From assembly GCF_000760695.4 (NCBI RefSeq), contig NZ_JHEG04000001.1, positions 7,749,617 to 7,813,616 of the forward strand: 64,000 nucleotides of DNA, written 5' to 3'. The position numbers were made by a program, and so were the translations under genes. This document shows, one piece after another, positions 56,219 through 64,000 of the stretch. The notes under the pieces were generated by a model, which did no database searches, was not told the origin of the DNA, and saw only the letters and a list, made by a program, of their open reading frames with translations. Numbering within the stretch: position 1 is the stretch's first letter; every line of letters begins with the position of its first letter. Origin of the DNA: Tolypothrix bouteillei VB521301. GTDB lineage: Bacteria; Cyanobacteriota; Cyanobacteriia; Cyanobacteriales; Nostocaceae.

Positions 56219-56461
56219 TTACTCACTTTGGGCTTGCTCTACTCCGGCATTCAGCGCTTGGTCTGGTGTACTGTAGCAACCGAACAGGCACGAATCAAAG
56301 TCGGCAATGGGGACTGGGTTGCGTTCTAATACGTAATGAATGGCAATCACGTAGGAGTATTTTTTTTTAAGTAGAGGATGGGGATGCACCGCCACATACC
56401 ACGGTGTATGAGTCCCAAACTCAGAAAGAGTGCCTATTTTTTCAAGGATTGGTTTGTTCAT
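56219..56461 (-). CDS. 80-residue hypothetical protein
   Basis: Start taken at ATG 56459-56461, with CAGGAGAC just upstream; the frame is open to 56494. Sequence TPWYVAVHPHPLLKKKYSYV and a CLFGCYSTPDQALNAG stretch suggest a small soluble domain. Family not recognised. A fragmentary frame without a start (56442 to about 56600; FFPLALLPPEQLGYLRQRF) overlaps its start. Confidence 0.5.
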   Translation of the reverse strand: MNKPILEKIGTLSEFGTHTPWYVAVHPHPLLKKKYSYVIAIHYVLERNPVPIADFDSCLFGCYSTPDQALNAGVEQAQSE

Positions 56462-57056
56462 TGTCTCCTGAAACTTTCTTCGCTTTAGTTGCAAAACGCT
56501 GTCTTAAATAACCTAACTGTTCGGGGGGTAGAAGTGCGAGCGGAAAAAAGTTAGCTTTAACTGGGACAGCAGTAACGTACTACATACAGTAGATATCATT
56601 CAACCATAGCCCGATTTTTCTGTTGTTTTCACTAACTCAAGAGGGACAAATAATTGTAGGTAATCTTCTGGCGGGAAGGGAGTAGCTGAAATATTAAGTC
56701 TTAAAATATAGCCATAGTTCTACAAAAAGTTTCTATGAATTCATTCTTTAAGTAGATGTTGAAGGAAATAGAAAATAGTTAGTGTTTTGAGGAATTAACT
56801 TATGAACAACTCATAATTTTTGACTTACACGATAAGACAAATTTATTAAAACTTCATAATGATTTGATTGAGATGTATAGAGAGTTACTATACAACCTCG
56901 TTAGTTCGGTCATAAGACCTCTTTCGTAAATGCTGGATTTGGATTTGAATGGTCGATTTTTGCGTCGCATAATCCGATTTTTGTAAAAAGTTTTATGCAT
57001 CCGCTTGTACCACAATCGACCAAAACTGCACTTAGAATCTTAAAAAGAAGGAGCGT
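56462..57056. other. AT-rich spacer
   Basis: Holds the fragmentary frame mentioned for the preceding gene and the promoter region of the radical SAM gene, whose start is preceded by AAGAAGGAG. Nothing else recognised. Confidence 0.5.
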
Positions 57057-58652
57057 ATGAAAACACTGTTGCTCTACCCCCAATTTCCCCAGTCCTTTTG
57101 GTCTTACGATCGTGCGATGGAAATGGCAGGACTCAAAGCAGCCATTCCGCCCTTGGGCATTATTACCGTTGCAGCACTCCTAAGAGAAGATTGGGAAATC
57201 AGATTTTATGACCGCAATGTCAGCCTAGAGACAGACGCAGATTGGGAGTGGTGCGACCTGGTTATTCTCTCTGCTATGCTGGTGCAGAAACCGGATTTCC
57301 ACGCCCTAATTCAAAAAGCAGTGCGGTTAGGCAAGAAGGTGGCAGTAGGTGGACCTTACCCCACGTCTGTGCCGCAAGATGCTCTTGACTCTGGGGCGCA
57401 TTACCTGATCCTGGATGAAGGAGAGATAACGGTTCCGCAGTTCCTCGAAGCGATCTCTCTTGGGCATGCCCAAGGAATCTTCCGCTCCACCCAGAAACCA
57501 GATGTCACGACTAGCCCCATACCCCGCTTTGACCTGCTTGAGCGCGATGCCTACTTTATGATGGCGATTCAGTTTTCTCGCGGTTGTCCCTTCAATTGCG
57601 AATTTTGTGACATCATTTCCCTCTACGGTCGCAAACCGCGCACTAAAGAACCTCTTCAAACCTTAGCAGAGTTGCAAACCCTCTATGATTTAGGCTGGCG
57701 GGGGTCACTCTTCATTGTCGATGACAACTTTATTGGGAATCAGCGCAATGTCAAACGCCTCTTACGAGAATTGATTCCTTGGATGAAACAACACAACTAT
57801 CCTTTCACCTTCATGACCGAAGCCTCTGTGAATTTAGCAGAAGATGATGAACTGCTAGAGCTGATGGTAGAAGCAGGATTCTATGCTGTCTTTCTCGGCA
57901 TTGAAACTCCCGACCAAGACAGTCTCGTCGTGACGCGCAAAATGCAAAATACACGTAACCCGCTAGTAGAAGCCTGCCGCAAGATCAACGTTGCGGGACT
58001 GCTAATTTATGCAGGGTTTATCCTCGGCTTTGATGGAGAACGCTCCGGTGCGGGTGAACGGATTCAAGCCTTTGTTGAACAAACTAGTATTCCTCAACCG
58101 ATGCTAGGTATCCTCCAAGCCTTGCCCAACACTGCCCTCTGGAACCGACTCCAAACAGAACAGCGTTTAATTGAGGGCGTCGGCGTCACGGCTACGGGAG
58201 ACCAGAATACCCTCATGAATTTTGTTCCCAGCCGCCCCATTGCCGAAATTGCTAGAGAGTATGTTGAAGGCTTCTGGACATTGTACGAACCCGCGAACTA
58301 TCTGAGGCGATGTTTTCAGCAGTGCCTCAATATTGTTCCTCCGGCAAGGCGAACACAAACCATGCAACTACCCTTGGGTAAGGAGTTGCGACTTATTGCC
58401 CAGTTAGTCTGGCATCAGGGCTTACGACGACCTGACATTCGAGGGCAGTTTTGGCGACAACTATGGACGCTTCTGCTGAGAAAGCCCCAAGTTCTTAATA
58501 TGTATTTGGCGCTATGTATTGCGGGAGAGCATTTTTGGGAGTACCGAATTTTAGCCAGAGAACGGATGACTCAACAGCTAGGCTACGATCCACTATCCGT
58601 CTCTGTACTAAGAGAGCTTGAACCAATGCTTGTCAGGAACAGTAGGTGTTGA
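57057..58652 (+). CDS. B12-binding-domain radical SAM protein
   Basis: 531 residues. N-terminal cobalamin-type Rossmann domain (LLLYPQFPQSFWSY, IPPLGIITVAALL, DLVILSAMLVQ), then a radical SAM core with CxxxCxxC at C177, C181 and C184 (SRGCPFNCEFCDI) and a C-terminal DUF4070-like region (PSRPIAEIAREYVEGFWTLY). Such enzymes often carry out methylations or ring chemistry in lipid or hopanoid pathways; its substrate is unknown. An AAGAAGGAG box precedes ATG. Confidence 0.9.
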   Translation: MKTLLLYPQFPQSFWSYDRAMEMAGLKAAIPPLGIITVAALLREDWEIRFYDRNVSLETDADWEWCDLVILSAMLVQKPDFHALIQKAVRLGKKVAVGGPYPTSVPQDALDSGAHYLILDEGEITVPQFLEAISLGHAQGIFRSTQKPDVTTSPIPRFDLLERDAYFMMAIQFSRGCPFNCEFCDIISLYGRKPRTKEPLQTLAELQTLYDLGWRGSLFIVDDNFIGNQRNVKRLLRELIPWMKQHNYPFTFMTEASVNLAEDDELLELMVEAGFYAVFLGIETPDQDSLVVTRKMQNTRNPLVEACRKINVAGLLIYAGFILGFDGERSGAGERIQAFVEQTSIPQPMLGILQALPNTALWNRLQTEQRLIEGVGVTATGDQNTLMNFVPSRPIAEIAREYVEGFWTLYEPANYLRRCFQQCLNIVPPARRTQTMQLPLGKELRLIAQLVWHQGLRRPDIRGQFWRQLWTLLLRKPQVLNMYLALCIAGEHFWEYRILARERMTQQLGYDPLSVSVLRELEPMLVRNSRC

Positions 58653-58764
58653 GGACAGCAAAACATCTCAGGCTTGGATGGCTCCTCAATCAGATGGCGT
58701 TTGCTAGTTACCGTAAACTGTCATGCTGGTTTAATCTTGTAGAGATAAGACCAGCATCTCTTCG

Positions 58765-59658
58765 CTAAACCTCCGCTCGGACACCAACAGTGGGTGAGGA
58801 GGATAGGGGAACAGTAGGCTCGGCAGCCCACCATAGCGCAACAGCGGGAACCACACCCAACAAAACACTCATTATTGTGGGAATCCAGAACTGGCTGTCG
58901 AGTTGACTAATTGTGATGATGGCTCCGAAGGCAAAGTTAACCAGGTAGATCGAGAGCGGAACCCACAGTTGAGTACGGCTCAGTCTAGTCAAAGTGTCAC
59001 GCCAGAAAAGCGTTGCTACGGACATGAAAAGCGCTCCGGTTCCTAACCAGCCGAGCAAGTTGCGGTAGGGCATACCAAAGAACTGTCCCAGCTCAAGAAA
59101 TTCCCAGAAGGGGTAAGGGGTCTGGCTCATGGCAGGGTCTAAGACCAAGTCCCAAGCGGTAAGGAGAATGGCACCCAGGGCGATCGCCCCCAACTGCTTG
59201 ACCCAACCATTAACCCCCATAGCCTCCAGCCCAACTCTCGCCAGTAGATAGGCAGACATCCCCAAATAAAACCAGGACAACGGAACAGTGAATGGTACCA
59301 ATCCGGCAATTTTGTAACCTAAACCGCTCAAATAGTGATAATGACCAAACGGAAAGCCTGTGCTGGTTCCCAGCAGTTCACTACATAGTGACAAAAGCAC
59401 GCTTGGCAGCATAAACCCCAGCCAATTTCGCCAGCCCAGTACTCGGCAAGCATAAATCGCAACAGTGGCGGCTCCCAACAGAATGTAGACAACGCCACCG
59501 ACCACCATGCTCCAGCCAAACACTATTTGACCAATGGGCGGTAAGGTCGCAATCAAAGCAGGATTGGGCAATACAAACAGCAGTCCTGCCAATCCAAACA
59601 CCAGTGACAAAATGTGAGCAAGGAGACAGAGGCGCTCAACAGTAACCAACGGCTTCAT
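58765..59658 (-). CDS. cruF: CruF-type carotenoid 1',2'-hydratase
   Basis: 297 residues, about eight membrane segments. Features of the CruF/CrtC-like integral membrane family: SELLGTSTGFPFGHYHYL, KIAGLVPFTVPLSWFYLG, AWDLVLDPAMS and FFGMPYRNLLGW. CruF hydrates gamma-carotene/lycopene-type ends on the way to myxol glycosides. The usual partner gene cruG, a glycosyltransferase, is not next to it. Convergent with the radical SAM gene. Confidence 0.88.
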   Translation of the reverse strand: MKPLVTVERLCLLAHILSLVFGLAGLLFVLPNPALIATLPPIGQIVFGWSMVVGGVVYILLGAATVAIYACRVLGWRNWLGFMLPSVLLSLCSELLGTSTGFPFGHYHYLSGLGYKIAGLVPFTVPLSWFYLGMSAYLLARVGLEAMGVNGWVKQLGAIALGAILLTAWDLVLDPAMSQTPYPFWEFLELGQFFGMPYRNLLGWLGTGALFMSVATLFWRDTLTRLSRTQLWVPLSIYLVNFAFGAIITISQLDSQFWIPTIMSVLLGVVPAVALWWAAEPTVPLSSSPTVGVRAEV

Positions 59659-60166
59659 GAAGACTCCTTATAAAGTGTCGCACTGTAAACAATGAGGCTG
59701 TTTTCGTTTCAACTTTAGAGTTATGAATCAATCCATGATGATTATGCCTTAGAAGGCAGTTTGACCTTTTGGGCTAAGCCGAGGGTTAGGTAAAAACCTA
59801 GAAAAATTAGGACGACTGGTGAGTAGAACTACTTACCTGCAATTGATGGAGCACTCGCCCGATTCATAGGTCCGATAGCCAAAGATGATGGTGCTCTTTT
59901 CTAGTTTTCATAGAACAGACGTATTATTCTCGTGACAAAAATTAGTACCAACAATCTATAATAGCTCTAGTCAAAATTCATCCTTCTGTAGAGTTAAATC
60001 ATGTTCTAAATAAATGTGTCAAATTAAACATAACATCTTCACAATTGCTTAGTTTTCTGCTGGATTGGTGCTTCAAGTCTTTACTTGTTGATTTTTTTTG
60101 AAATTGTCACACTTAAACTTAATAAATCAGCGAATGTTATTTATGCTCTAACGTTGTAGCCTAGCA
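59659..60166. other. Spacer
   Basis: No gene seen. Ends in a 10-bp hairpin AACGTTGTAG/CTACAACGTT (60150-60176) followed by GTTTT, which sits at the truncated end of an AAA ATPase fossil. Confidence 0.5.
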
Positions 60167-60176
60167 CTACAACGTT
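60150..60176. repeat. Hairpin at the break point of a gene fossil
   Basis: AACGTTGTAG (60150-60159), 7-nt loop, CTACAACGTT (60167-60176). It marks the point where the fossil at 60167-60386 is cut; it may be a terminator or the scar of an insertion. Confidence 0.5.
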
Positions 60177-60386
60177 GTTTTCGTCAGAAGGGCGCTGATA
60201 CCCAAACCACGTCCACTATTACTAGCAAAGCCCCACTCAGAATAAACTTTCAAGCGTTGGCGTACATGAGTTACCCTGTTAAAGCAGGATTTGCATTTGT
60301 TGTTCTTTTAAGACTAACTTATCCCAAATTACATGAGTATCTATGCGTTGGGTGAGGTCGTCTAGTTGAGTTGGAACGTGATTTTA
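60167..60386 (-). pseudogene. Fossil of an AAA ATPase (CDC48-like cyanobacterial type)
   Basis: Minus-strand text reads QLDDLTQRIDTHVIWDKLVL then QQMQIL, a one-base frameshift near 60286, and VTHVRQRLKVYSEWGFASNS then GRGLGISALLT, stopping at TAG 60167-60169. WDxLVL...QMQ and VRQRxKVYxEWGF...GRGLGISALF lead directly into Walker A in known AAA ATPases of cyanobacteria; here the ATPase core is absent. Frameshift plus truncation mean it is not functional. Confidence 0.65.
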
Positions 60387-60419
60387 TCAAACATTTGAGG
60401 GTAGTTTTGGCTCGCTCAA

Positions 60420-60613
60420 TTATTCATAAAAAACTATTGTTCGCAATTCAATACTCTGACGTGGTGGGGTATCCAGAGGGCTTGTGGGAGCGTTAAATCC
60501 GGTATGAGCAGCAAACTTTGCCCTTCCATCCTCTGCGGAGTCAAAACACTTAATAAATAGTGCTTCATCTGGCTGTAGGGGAGGTCAAGGAAAAAACGAC
60601 TATCTGTGCTCAT
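60420..60613 (-). pseudogene. C-terminal fossil of a CmcJ/NvfI-type oxygenase
   Basis: Minus strand: ATG 60613 begins a short frame ...STDSRFFLDL; after a one-base shift near 60580 it reads QPDEALFIKCFDSAEDGRAK and HTGFNAPTSPLDTPPRQSIE then LRTIVFYE, stop at 60420-60422. QxDEALxxKCxDS, FxxHTxFxxPTxPxDxPPRxSIE match the conserved end of CmcJ/NvfI family 2-oxoglutarate-like oxygenases. The main domain is lost. Confidence 0.55.
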
Positions 60614-60694
60614 TGGTTATATCCTTCGTTCAAAAGTTCAGACAATTTCCAATTGCTAGGCTAGAAGGGGTTAGAAACAAAGATTGAGTATAAT

Positions 60695-61879
60695 CTATAA
60701 CCGGATACCCGCTTGTTTCATCAGGGGTAGGATGCGATCGCCAAAAAATTCTAGGTCTTCCTTAAAGTCAAAAAAGCTCAATTGCAAGCCGTTTACTCCA
60801 GCTTTTTTCAACTGTACGAACTGCTCGACCACCTGCTCGGGCGTACCGATCACCTCAATGTTCCCACCAATAGCCCGACGTTTCGGTGCGTCTATACCCC
60901 GGCGACCCTTCCAAGCATGGGCGTCGCTGTCAAATCTGCTAAAACCTAAAGGTGCATCTGAGTCAGCGTGGGCGACTATAGCATCGTGATAGGCCCAGGT
61001 TTCGCGTTCAGTTTCCCGACTGATTACCATAGGATTGAGGAGCGTTAAAACTTCGCGTCCAATATCGCGTGCTGCTTGCTTGACTCTTTGTGTGTGTGCG
61101 GGTAGAGCCTCAATAGCACTGGCGAAGTCCGAACCTCCTGGGCTAGTGATAAACACAATGTCAGAATAACGTGCAGCGAAGGATATGCCTGCGTCTGAAC
61201 CTGTAGCGTTAACAAGCACTGGACGACCGTATTTCGGTTTCGGTGTAACGAAAGCACCGTTAAGTTTCCACGAAGACTTCCCCTCAAATGAGAAATTCTC
61301 GTCGTCACCCCACAAGCGTTGCAGCACTTCGATGAACTCAGCTGCCAGTTCATAGCGGCGATCGTGCTCGATACGATCCCAACCAAACATCTCATGTTCG
61401 ATAGCACGGTGTCCGGTCACCACATTGATGCCCCAGCGACCCCCTGATATATGATCGAGCGTTGCACCATACTTAGCTAAATGCAATGGATGGATTGGTC
61501 CGTACAACACGTGAATGGTTGATATCAGCAGGATCTTCTGTGTCAAACTTGTTAGGGCTGCTGTCGTCATAAAAGAGTCCAGAGCTTGGCCGTTGAACAC
61601 ACCACCATAGCCACCTTTGGGTAGCCACTGTGAAAGTGCAAATACCAAGTCAAAGCCCAAAGCCTCAGCGTGTAATACTAGAGCCTTATTATATTCAAAG
61701 CTCCAGTCAGTCGTGCGTGGTAATTTAGAAGCACTCCAACCACCTGCCTGAATTGGCAGAAATAACCCCAGTAATACAGGCTGCTGCAATGCTTGAGAGA
61801 GGGGGCTCAGGGGATAGTCTGTCGGGGCTGCAAAGCGATCCCAACCGACAATCGAACCGGGGCAGTGGCTAAGGGTCAT
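60695..61879 (-). CDS. LLM-class FMN-dependent monooxygenase (SsuD/SfnG-like)
   Basis: 394 residues. Luciferase-like barrel of the alkanesulfonate/dimethylsulfone monooxygenase branch: LLGLFLPIQAGGWSASKLPR and TTDWSFEYNKALVLHAEALG, TIHVLYGPIHPLHLAKYGAT, ISGGRWGINVVTGHR and KPKYGRPVLVNATGSDAGIS. It would cleave a C-S bond with FMNH2 and O2 and so belongs functionally with the 24-36 kb island. An N-terminal extension of about 30 residues precedes the barrel. The 71-bp repeat at 61919-61990 lies 39 nt before the start. Confidence 0.88.
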   Translation of the reverse strand: MTLSHCPGSIVGWDRFAAPTDYPLSPLSQALQQPVLLGLFLPIQAGGWSASKLPRTTDWSFEYNKALVLHAEALGFDLVFALSQWLPKGGYGGVFNGQALDSFMTTAALTSLTQKILLISTIHVLYGPIHPLHLAKYGATLDHISGGRWGINVVTGHRAIEHEMFGWDRIEHDRRYELAAEFIEVLQRLWGDDENFSFEGKSSWKLNGAFVTPKPKYGRPVLVNATGSDAGISFAARYSDIVFITSPGGSDFASAIEALPAHTQRVKQAARDIGREVLTLLNPMVISRETERETWAYHDAIVAHADSDAPLGFSRFDSDAHAWKGRRGIDAPKRRAIGGNIEVIGTPEQVVEQFVQLKKAGVNGLQLSFFDFKEDLEFFGDRILPLMKQAGIRL

Positions 61880-61918
61880 CGTTCAAATTGTGCGTACAGA
61901 TGGTTAAACAAAGTTTTT

Positions 61919-61990
61919 ATACCAAATTGAAAAAAGAATGCAACAGATGGTTGAGTTAAAATTAAATCTTGGCAAAGCTTTCTCAATCCA
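61919..61990 (-). repeat. 72-bp upstream repeat, copy B
   Basis: Matches copy A at 40862-40932 at both ends (ATACCAAATTGAAAAAAGAAT; CTTTCTCAATCCA), with a diverged middle. Located between the class II aldolase-type gene and the monooxygenase gene, just upstream of the latter. Confidence 0.6.
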
Positions 61991-62024
61991 CCCGTTCGCT
62001 CATTCTATTAATCATCAATTTCCA

Positions 62025-62804
62025 TCAATCCAATAAATCGGGTTGGTCATGAGTAATTTCATCCCATAAATACTGGAATCCGCGCCAACCTGCTTCATGA
62101 GTTCCGTTACGTTTTTGAATCTCTAAGGCGAGGTCGCGGTCAATGAGAATGGGTTTACCGACAGCTTCTGCTAGCAATTGAGATTTAGCTGCATCTTCTA
62201 GACGGATGAACCACCAAGCAGCTTCGTCTACACTGCGTCCTACGGTTAACAATCCATGATTGCGGAGAATCGCAGCTTTGCGATCGCCTAGTGCTTGAGC
62301 AATGCGTTTTCCTTCACTTGTCTCTAGCACAATACCTTTGAAATCATCAAATAAGGCATGATCTTGGTAAAAGGCAGCAGAATCTTGGGTAATGGGGTCG
62401 AGCAATCGACCCAGCGATGACCACGTTTTGCCATAGAAGGAATGAGCATGAGCCGCAGCGATAATATCTGGGCGGGCTTCGTGGATTTGTGAGTGAATAG
62501 CAAAAGCTGCTTGATTGAGTGCGCCATTACCTCGAACAACTTCACCTTGAGGATTTACCAAGATCAAGTCGGAGACACGAACCCGGCTGAAATGAATCCC
62601 AAAGGGGTTTACCCAAAAATGGTCAGTGAGTTCGGGGTCGCGAGCTGTGATGTGTCCTGCTAGCCCGAGAGCAAAATCGAAGCGGGCAAAGATTCGCAAA
62701 GCAGCAGCTAAACGTTCTTGGCGATGGCGACGCTCTGCTTCCACAGAGGTAAAGGTTGGTGGCTTTGTCAAGCTACCATTGCGGACGAGAGAAGTTTGTA
62801 CCAT
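62025..62804 (-). CDS. Class II aldolase/adducin-family protein
   Basis: 259 residues. Metal-binding His in the pattern AAAHAHSFYGK (HxH) and NHGLLTVGRSVDEAAW, with FDLGLAGHITARDPE-type (ARFDFALGLAGHITARDP) and FWVNPFGIHFS early. The fold binds Zn and splits or epimerises hydroxy acid phosphates or sugars; this subgroup is uncharacterised to my knowledge. Start ATG 62804. The TauD-like gene precedes it by 62 bp, so one operon. Confidence 0.88.
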   Translation of the reverse strand: MVQTSLVRNGSLTKPPTFTSVEAERRHRQERLAAALRIFARFDFALGLAGHITARDPELTDHFWVNPFGIHFSRVRVSDLILVNPQGEVVRGNGALNQAAFAIHSQIHEARPDIIAAAHAHSFYGKTWSSLGRLLDPITQDSAAFYQDHALFDDFKGIVLETSEGKRIAQALGDRKAAILRNHGLLTVGRSVDEAAWWFIRLEDAAKSQLLAEAVGKPILIDRDLALEIQKRNGTHEAGWRGFQYLWDEITHDQPDLLD

Positions 62805-62866
62805 AATTCTCAGCTCCTACTAAAGTAATTCTAGGAATCCCCCGTGGGGTCTTCCAAGCGAGGGTA

Positions 62867-63832
62867 TCAAGAATGCACTGTTGCTTCTACCTTCTTGTTA
62901 TTCTTCTTCAAAACAGTTGGTAATTCACTAGTGAAGGGCTCACCTTCAACCACCTGCGAGCGGAAACCATCGGGACCAACTGGAATATCACCAGTGATTG
63001 TGGTGCGATGGAGTACCCGCTCAACTTCTATATGGTCTATATCTTGGGGAGCTAAATGCGCGGTGGCGCGGTTGTCCCAGAATGCAATATCACCGTTATT
63101 CCAACGGAAGCGGGTAGTGTAAGCGGGCTTAGTAATCTGGTTAAAGAATAACTCGAGCAGGAGATCGCTCTCCTGTGGTGACACGTCAAGAATGTGCGAG
63201 GTGAAGCCAGGGTTCACGAACAGTGCGCGTTCCCCTGTCTCCGGATGAACTCGCACCACCGGGTGAATGGAAACCTGGGGATTGGCTGCAATGCGCTGAA
63301 CAAGTTTGCTGTTGCTGGATAGTCGCAAACGTGCATTGAAGCGATGTTCTGCCTTCAATGTGTCTGCTAGCGCCCGCAGAGGTGCTGATAAACCCTCATA
63401 AGCCGCAACTAGATTAGTCCACTGTGTATCACCACCAAAGCTAGGAACGTCAACTGCACGCAAAATTGACGCAGCAGGCGGGTTAACAACTGCTGTCACA
63501 TCCGTGTGCCAGCGGTTCTCGTAACTGGAACGGCGCAAACCGTTGCGTCGCTCATAGCGGCTGCGGTCAATGGGTAGTATTTGTTCAAAGCCTTCAATCG
63601 GCTCATCCTCATGTGGATGTGCGTAAGTTACTTCGCCGAAACGAGCCGTGAACGCAATTTGTGCGGCGCGATCGATGTTCTGACCGCGAAAGAACACGAC
63701 TTTCCACTTTAACAATGCTTGACGAATTTCTTTAACTGCATCATCATGCAGGGGACGCGAAAGATCCACCCCGCCGATCTCGGCACCGATGAAACCAGCT
63801 ACTTGTTTGACTTCAATATGGTTGTAGCTCAT
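62867..63832 (-). CDS. TauD/TfdA-family Fe(II)/2-oxoglutarate dioxygenase
   Basis: 321 residues. Facial triad H109, D111 (RWHTDVT) and H259 (DNRATAHLAPQD), with a 2-oxoglutarate-binding Arg shortly after (ERVLHR). SRPLHDDAVKEIRQALLKWKV at the start and VVFFRGQ are typical of taurine/alkyl sulfate dioxygenases. It would release sulfite or sulfate from an organosulfur substrate, consistent with the FMN monooxygenase downstream, but a herbicide- or other TfdA-like substrate is possible. First gene of the minus-strand set. Confidence 0.92.
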   Translation of the reverse strand: MSYNHIEVKQVAGFIGAEIGGVDLSRPLHDDAVKEIRQALLKWKVVFFRGQNIDRAAQIAFTARFGEVTYAHPHEDEPIEGFEQILPIDRSRYERRNGLRRSSYENRWHTDVTAVVNPPAASILRAVDVPSFGGDTQWTNLVAAYEGLSAPLRALADTLKAEHRFNARLRLSSNSKLVQRIAANPQVSIHPVVRVHPETGERALFVNPGFTSHILDVSPQESDLLLELFFNQITKPAYTTRFRWNNGDIAFWDNRATAHLAPQDIDHIEVERVLHRTTITGDIPVGPDGFRSQVVEGEPFTSELPTVLKKNNKKVEATVHS

Positions 63833-64000
63833 GTGAATTATCCAAAGTTTTACCCATAGGACGGTGTTCGCACTCGTTCACTTCCTTTGTGTTGCGATCG
63901 AGTGCAAGGAAGATATCAAAGGTAGCAATCTACTCTGTCAAGTTTAAATTGAGGGCTGCTCATTTAAGTTCGGAGTTGCGCTGTCTTCGCTAAAGCACAA

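Overview
The window comes from a cyanobacterium, most likely a large-genome filamentous (Nostocales-type) one. The HIP1 octamer GCGATCGC recurs throughout. There is a STAND/WD40 protein, a group 2 sigma factor, a cyanobacterial Rbp RNA-binding protein, DUF3172, DUF2808 and DUF7219-type proteins, CruF, a DesC-like desaturase and a groESL pair. Spacers are rich in short palindromic repeats of the kind common in Nostocales. The assignment rests on gene content and repeats, not on a marker-gene comparison.

Layout. 1-7.6 kb (minus): 3' truncated hybrid sensor kinase, NB-ARC/WD40 protein, PrsW-like membrane protease. 8.1-13.9 kb: HtrA protease, DUF3172 protein, a broken signal peptidase gene, a group 2 sigma factor, a NarL-type regulator, a cupin and a secreted protein. 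14.2-18.6 kb (minus): an ABC ATPase plus fused double permease without a binding protein, then small exported or hypothetical proteins. 19.4-23.4 kb: secreted proteins, a DUF1634 + TauE/SafE pair (candidate sulfite/sulfonate exporter), DUF1345 and a small membrane protein.

24.2-35.9 kb is the main point of interest: an organosulfur-scavenging island. Two SsuA-type binding proteins are followed by an Rrf2 regulator that lacks the Fe-S cysteines. A collinear plus-strand set then encodes SfnB/DszC-like flavoprotein, SsuC, SsuB, a third binding protein, a DszA/NtaA-type FMN monooxygenase, a second SfnB-like paralogue, a truncated FMN monooxygenase and a fourth binding protein. Thus one permease/ATPase core is accompanied by four receptors and two duplicated oxygenase-type flavoproteins.

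36-48.6 kb: a RelE-type toxin-antitoxin pair, an ABC exporter, HAD and GNAT enzymes, then a block of small-molecule enzymes (aldo/keto reductase, truncated methyltransferase, esterase, flavin monooxygenase, amidase; divergently a DUF1932 dehydrogenase, an SDR without the usual catalytic triad and an EamA exporter). 48.8-59.7 kb is mostly housekeeping: groEL/groES, an internally deleted ISL3-type element, a response regulator, a pentapeptide protein, an RNA-binding protein with two small partners, a desaturase, a B12-radical SAM protein and CruF. 60.2-63.8 kb: two gene fossils, then a second organosulfur-like set (FMN monooxygenase, class II aldolase-type protein, TauD-type dioxygenase).

Working picture (inference): the Ssu-type importer and its receptors bring in organosulfur compounds; the FMN monooxygenases, SfnB-like proteins and TauD-like dioxygenase cleave C-S bonds; released sulfite could leave through TauE/SafE; the Rrf2 protein could sense sulfur status as CymR does.
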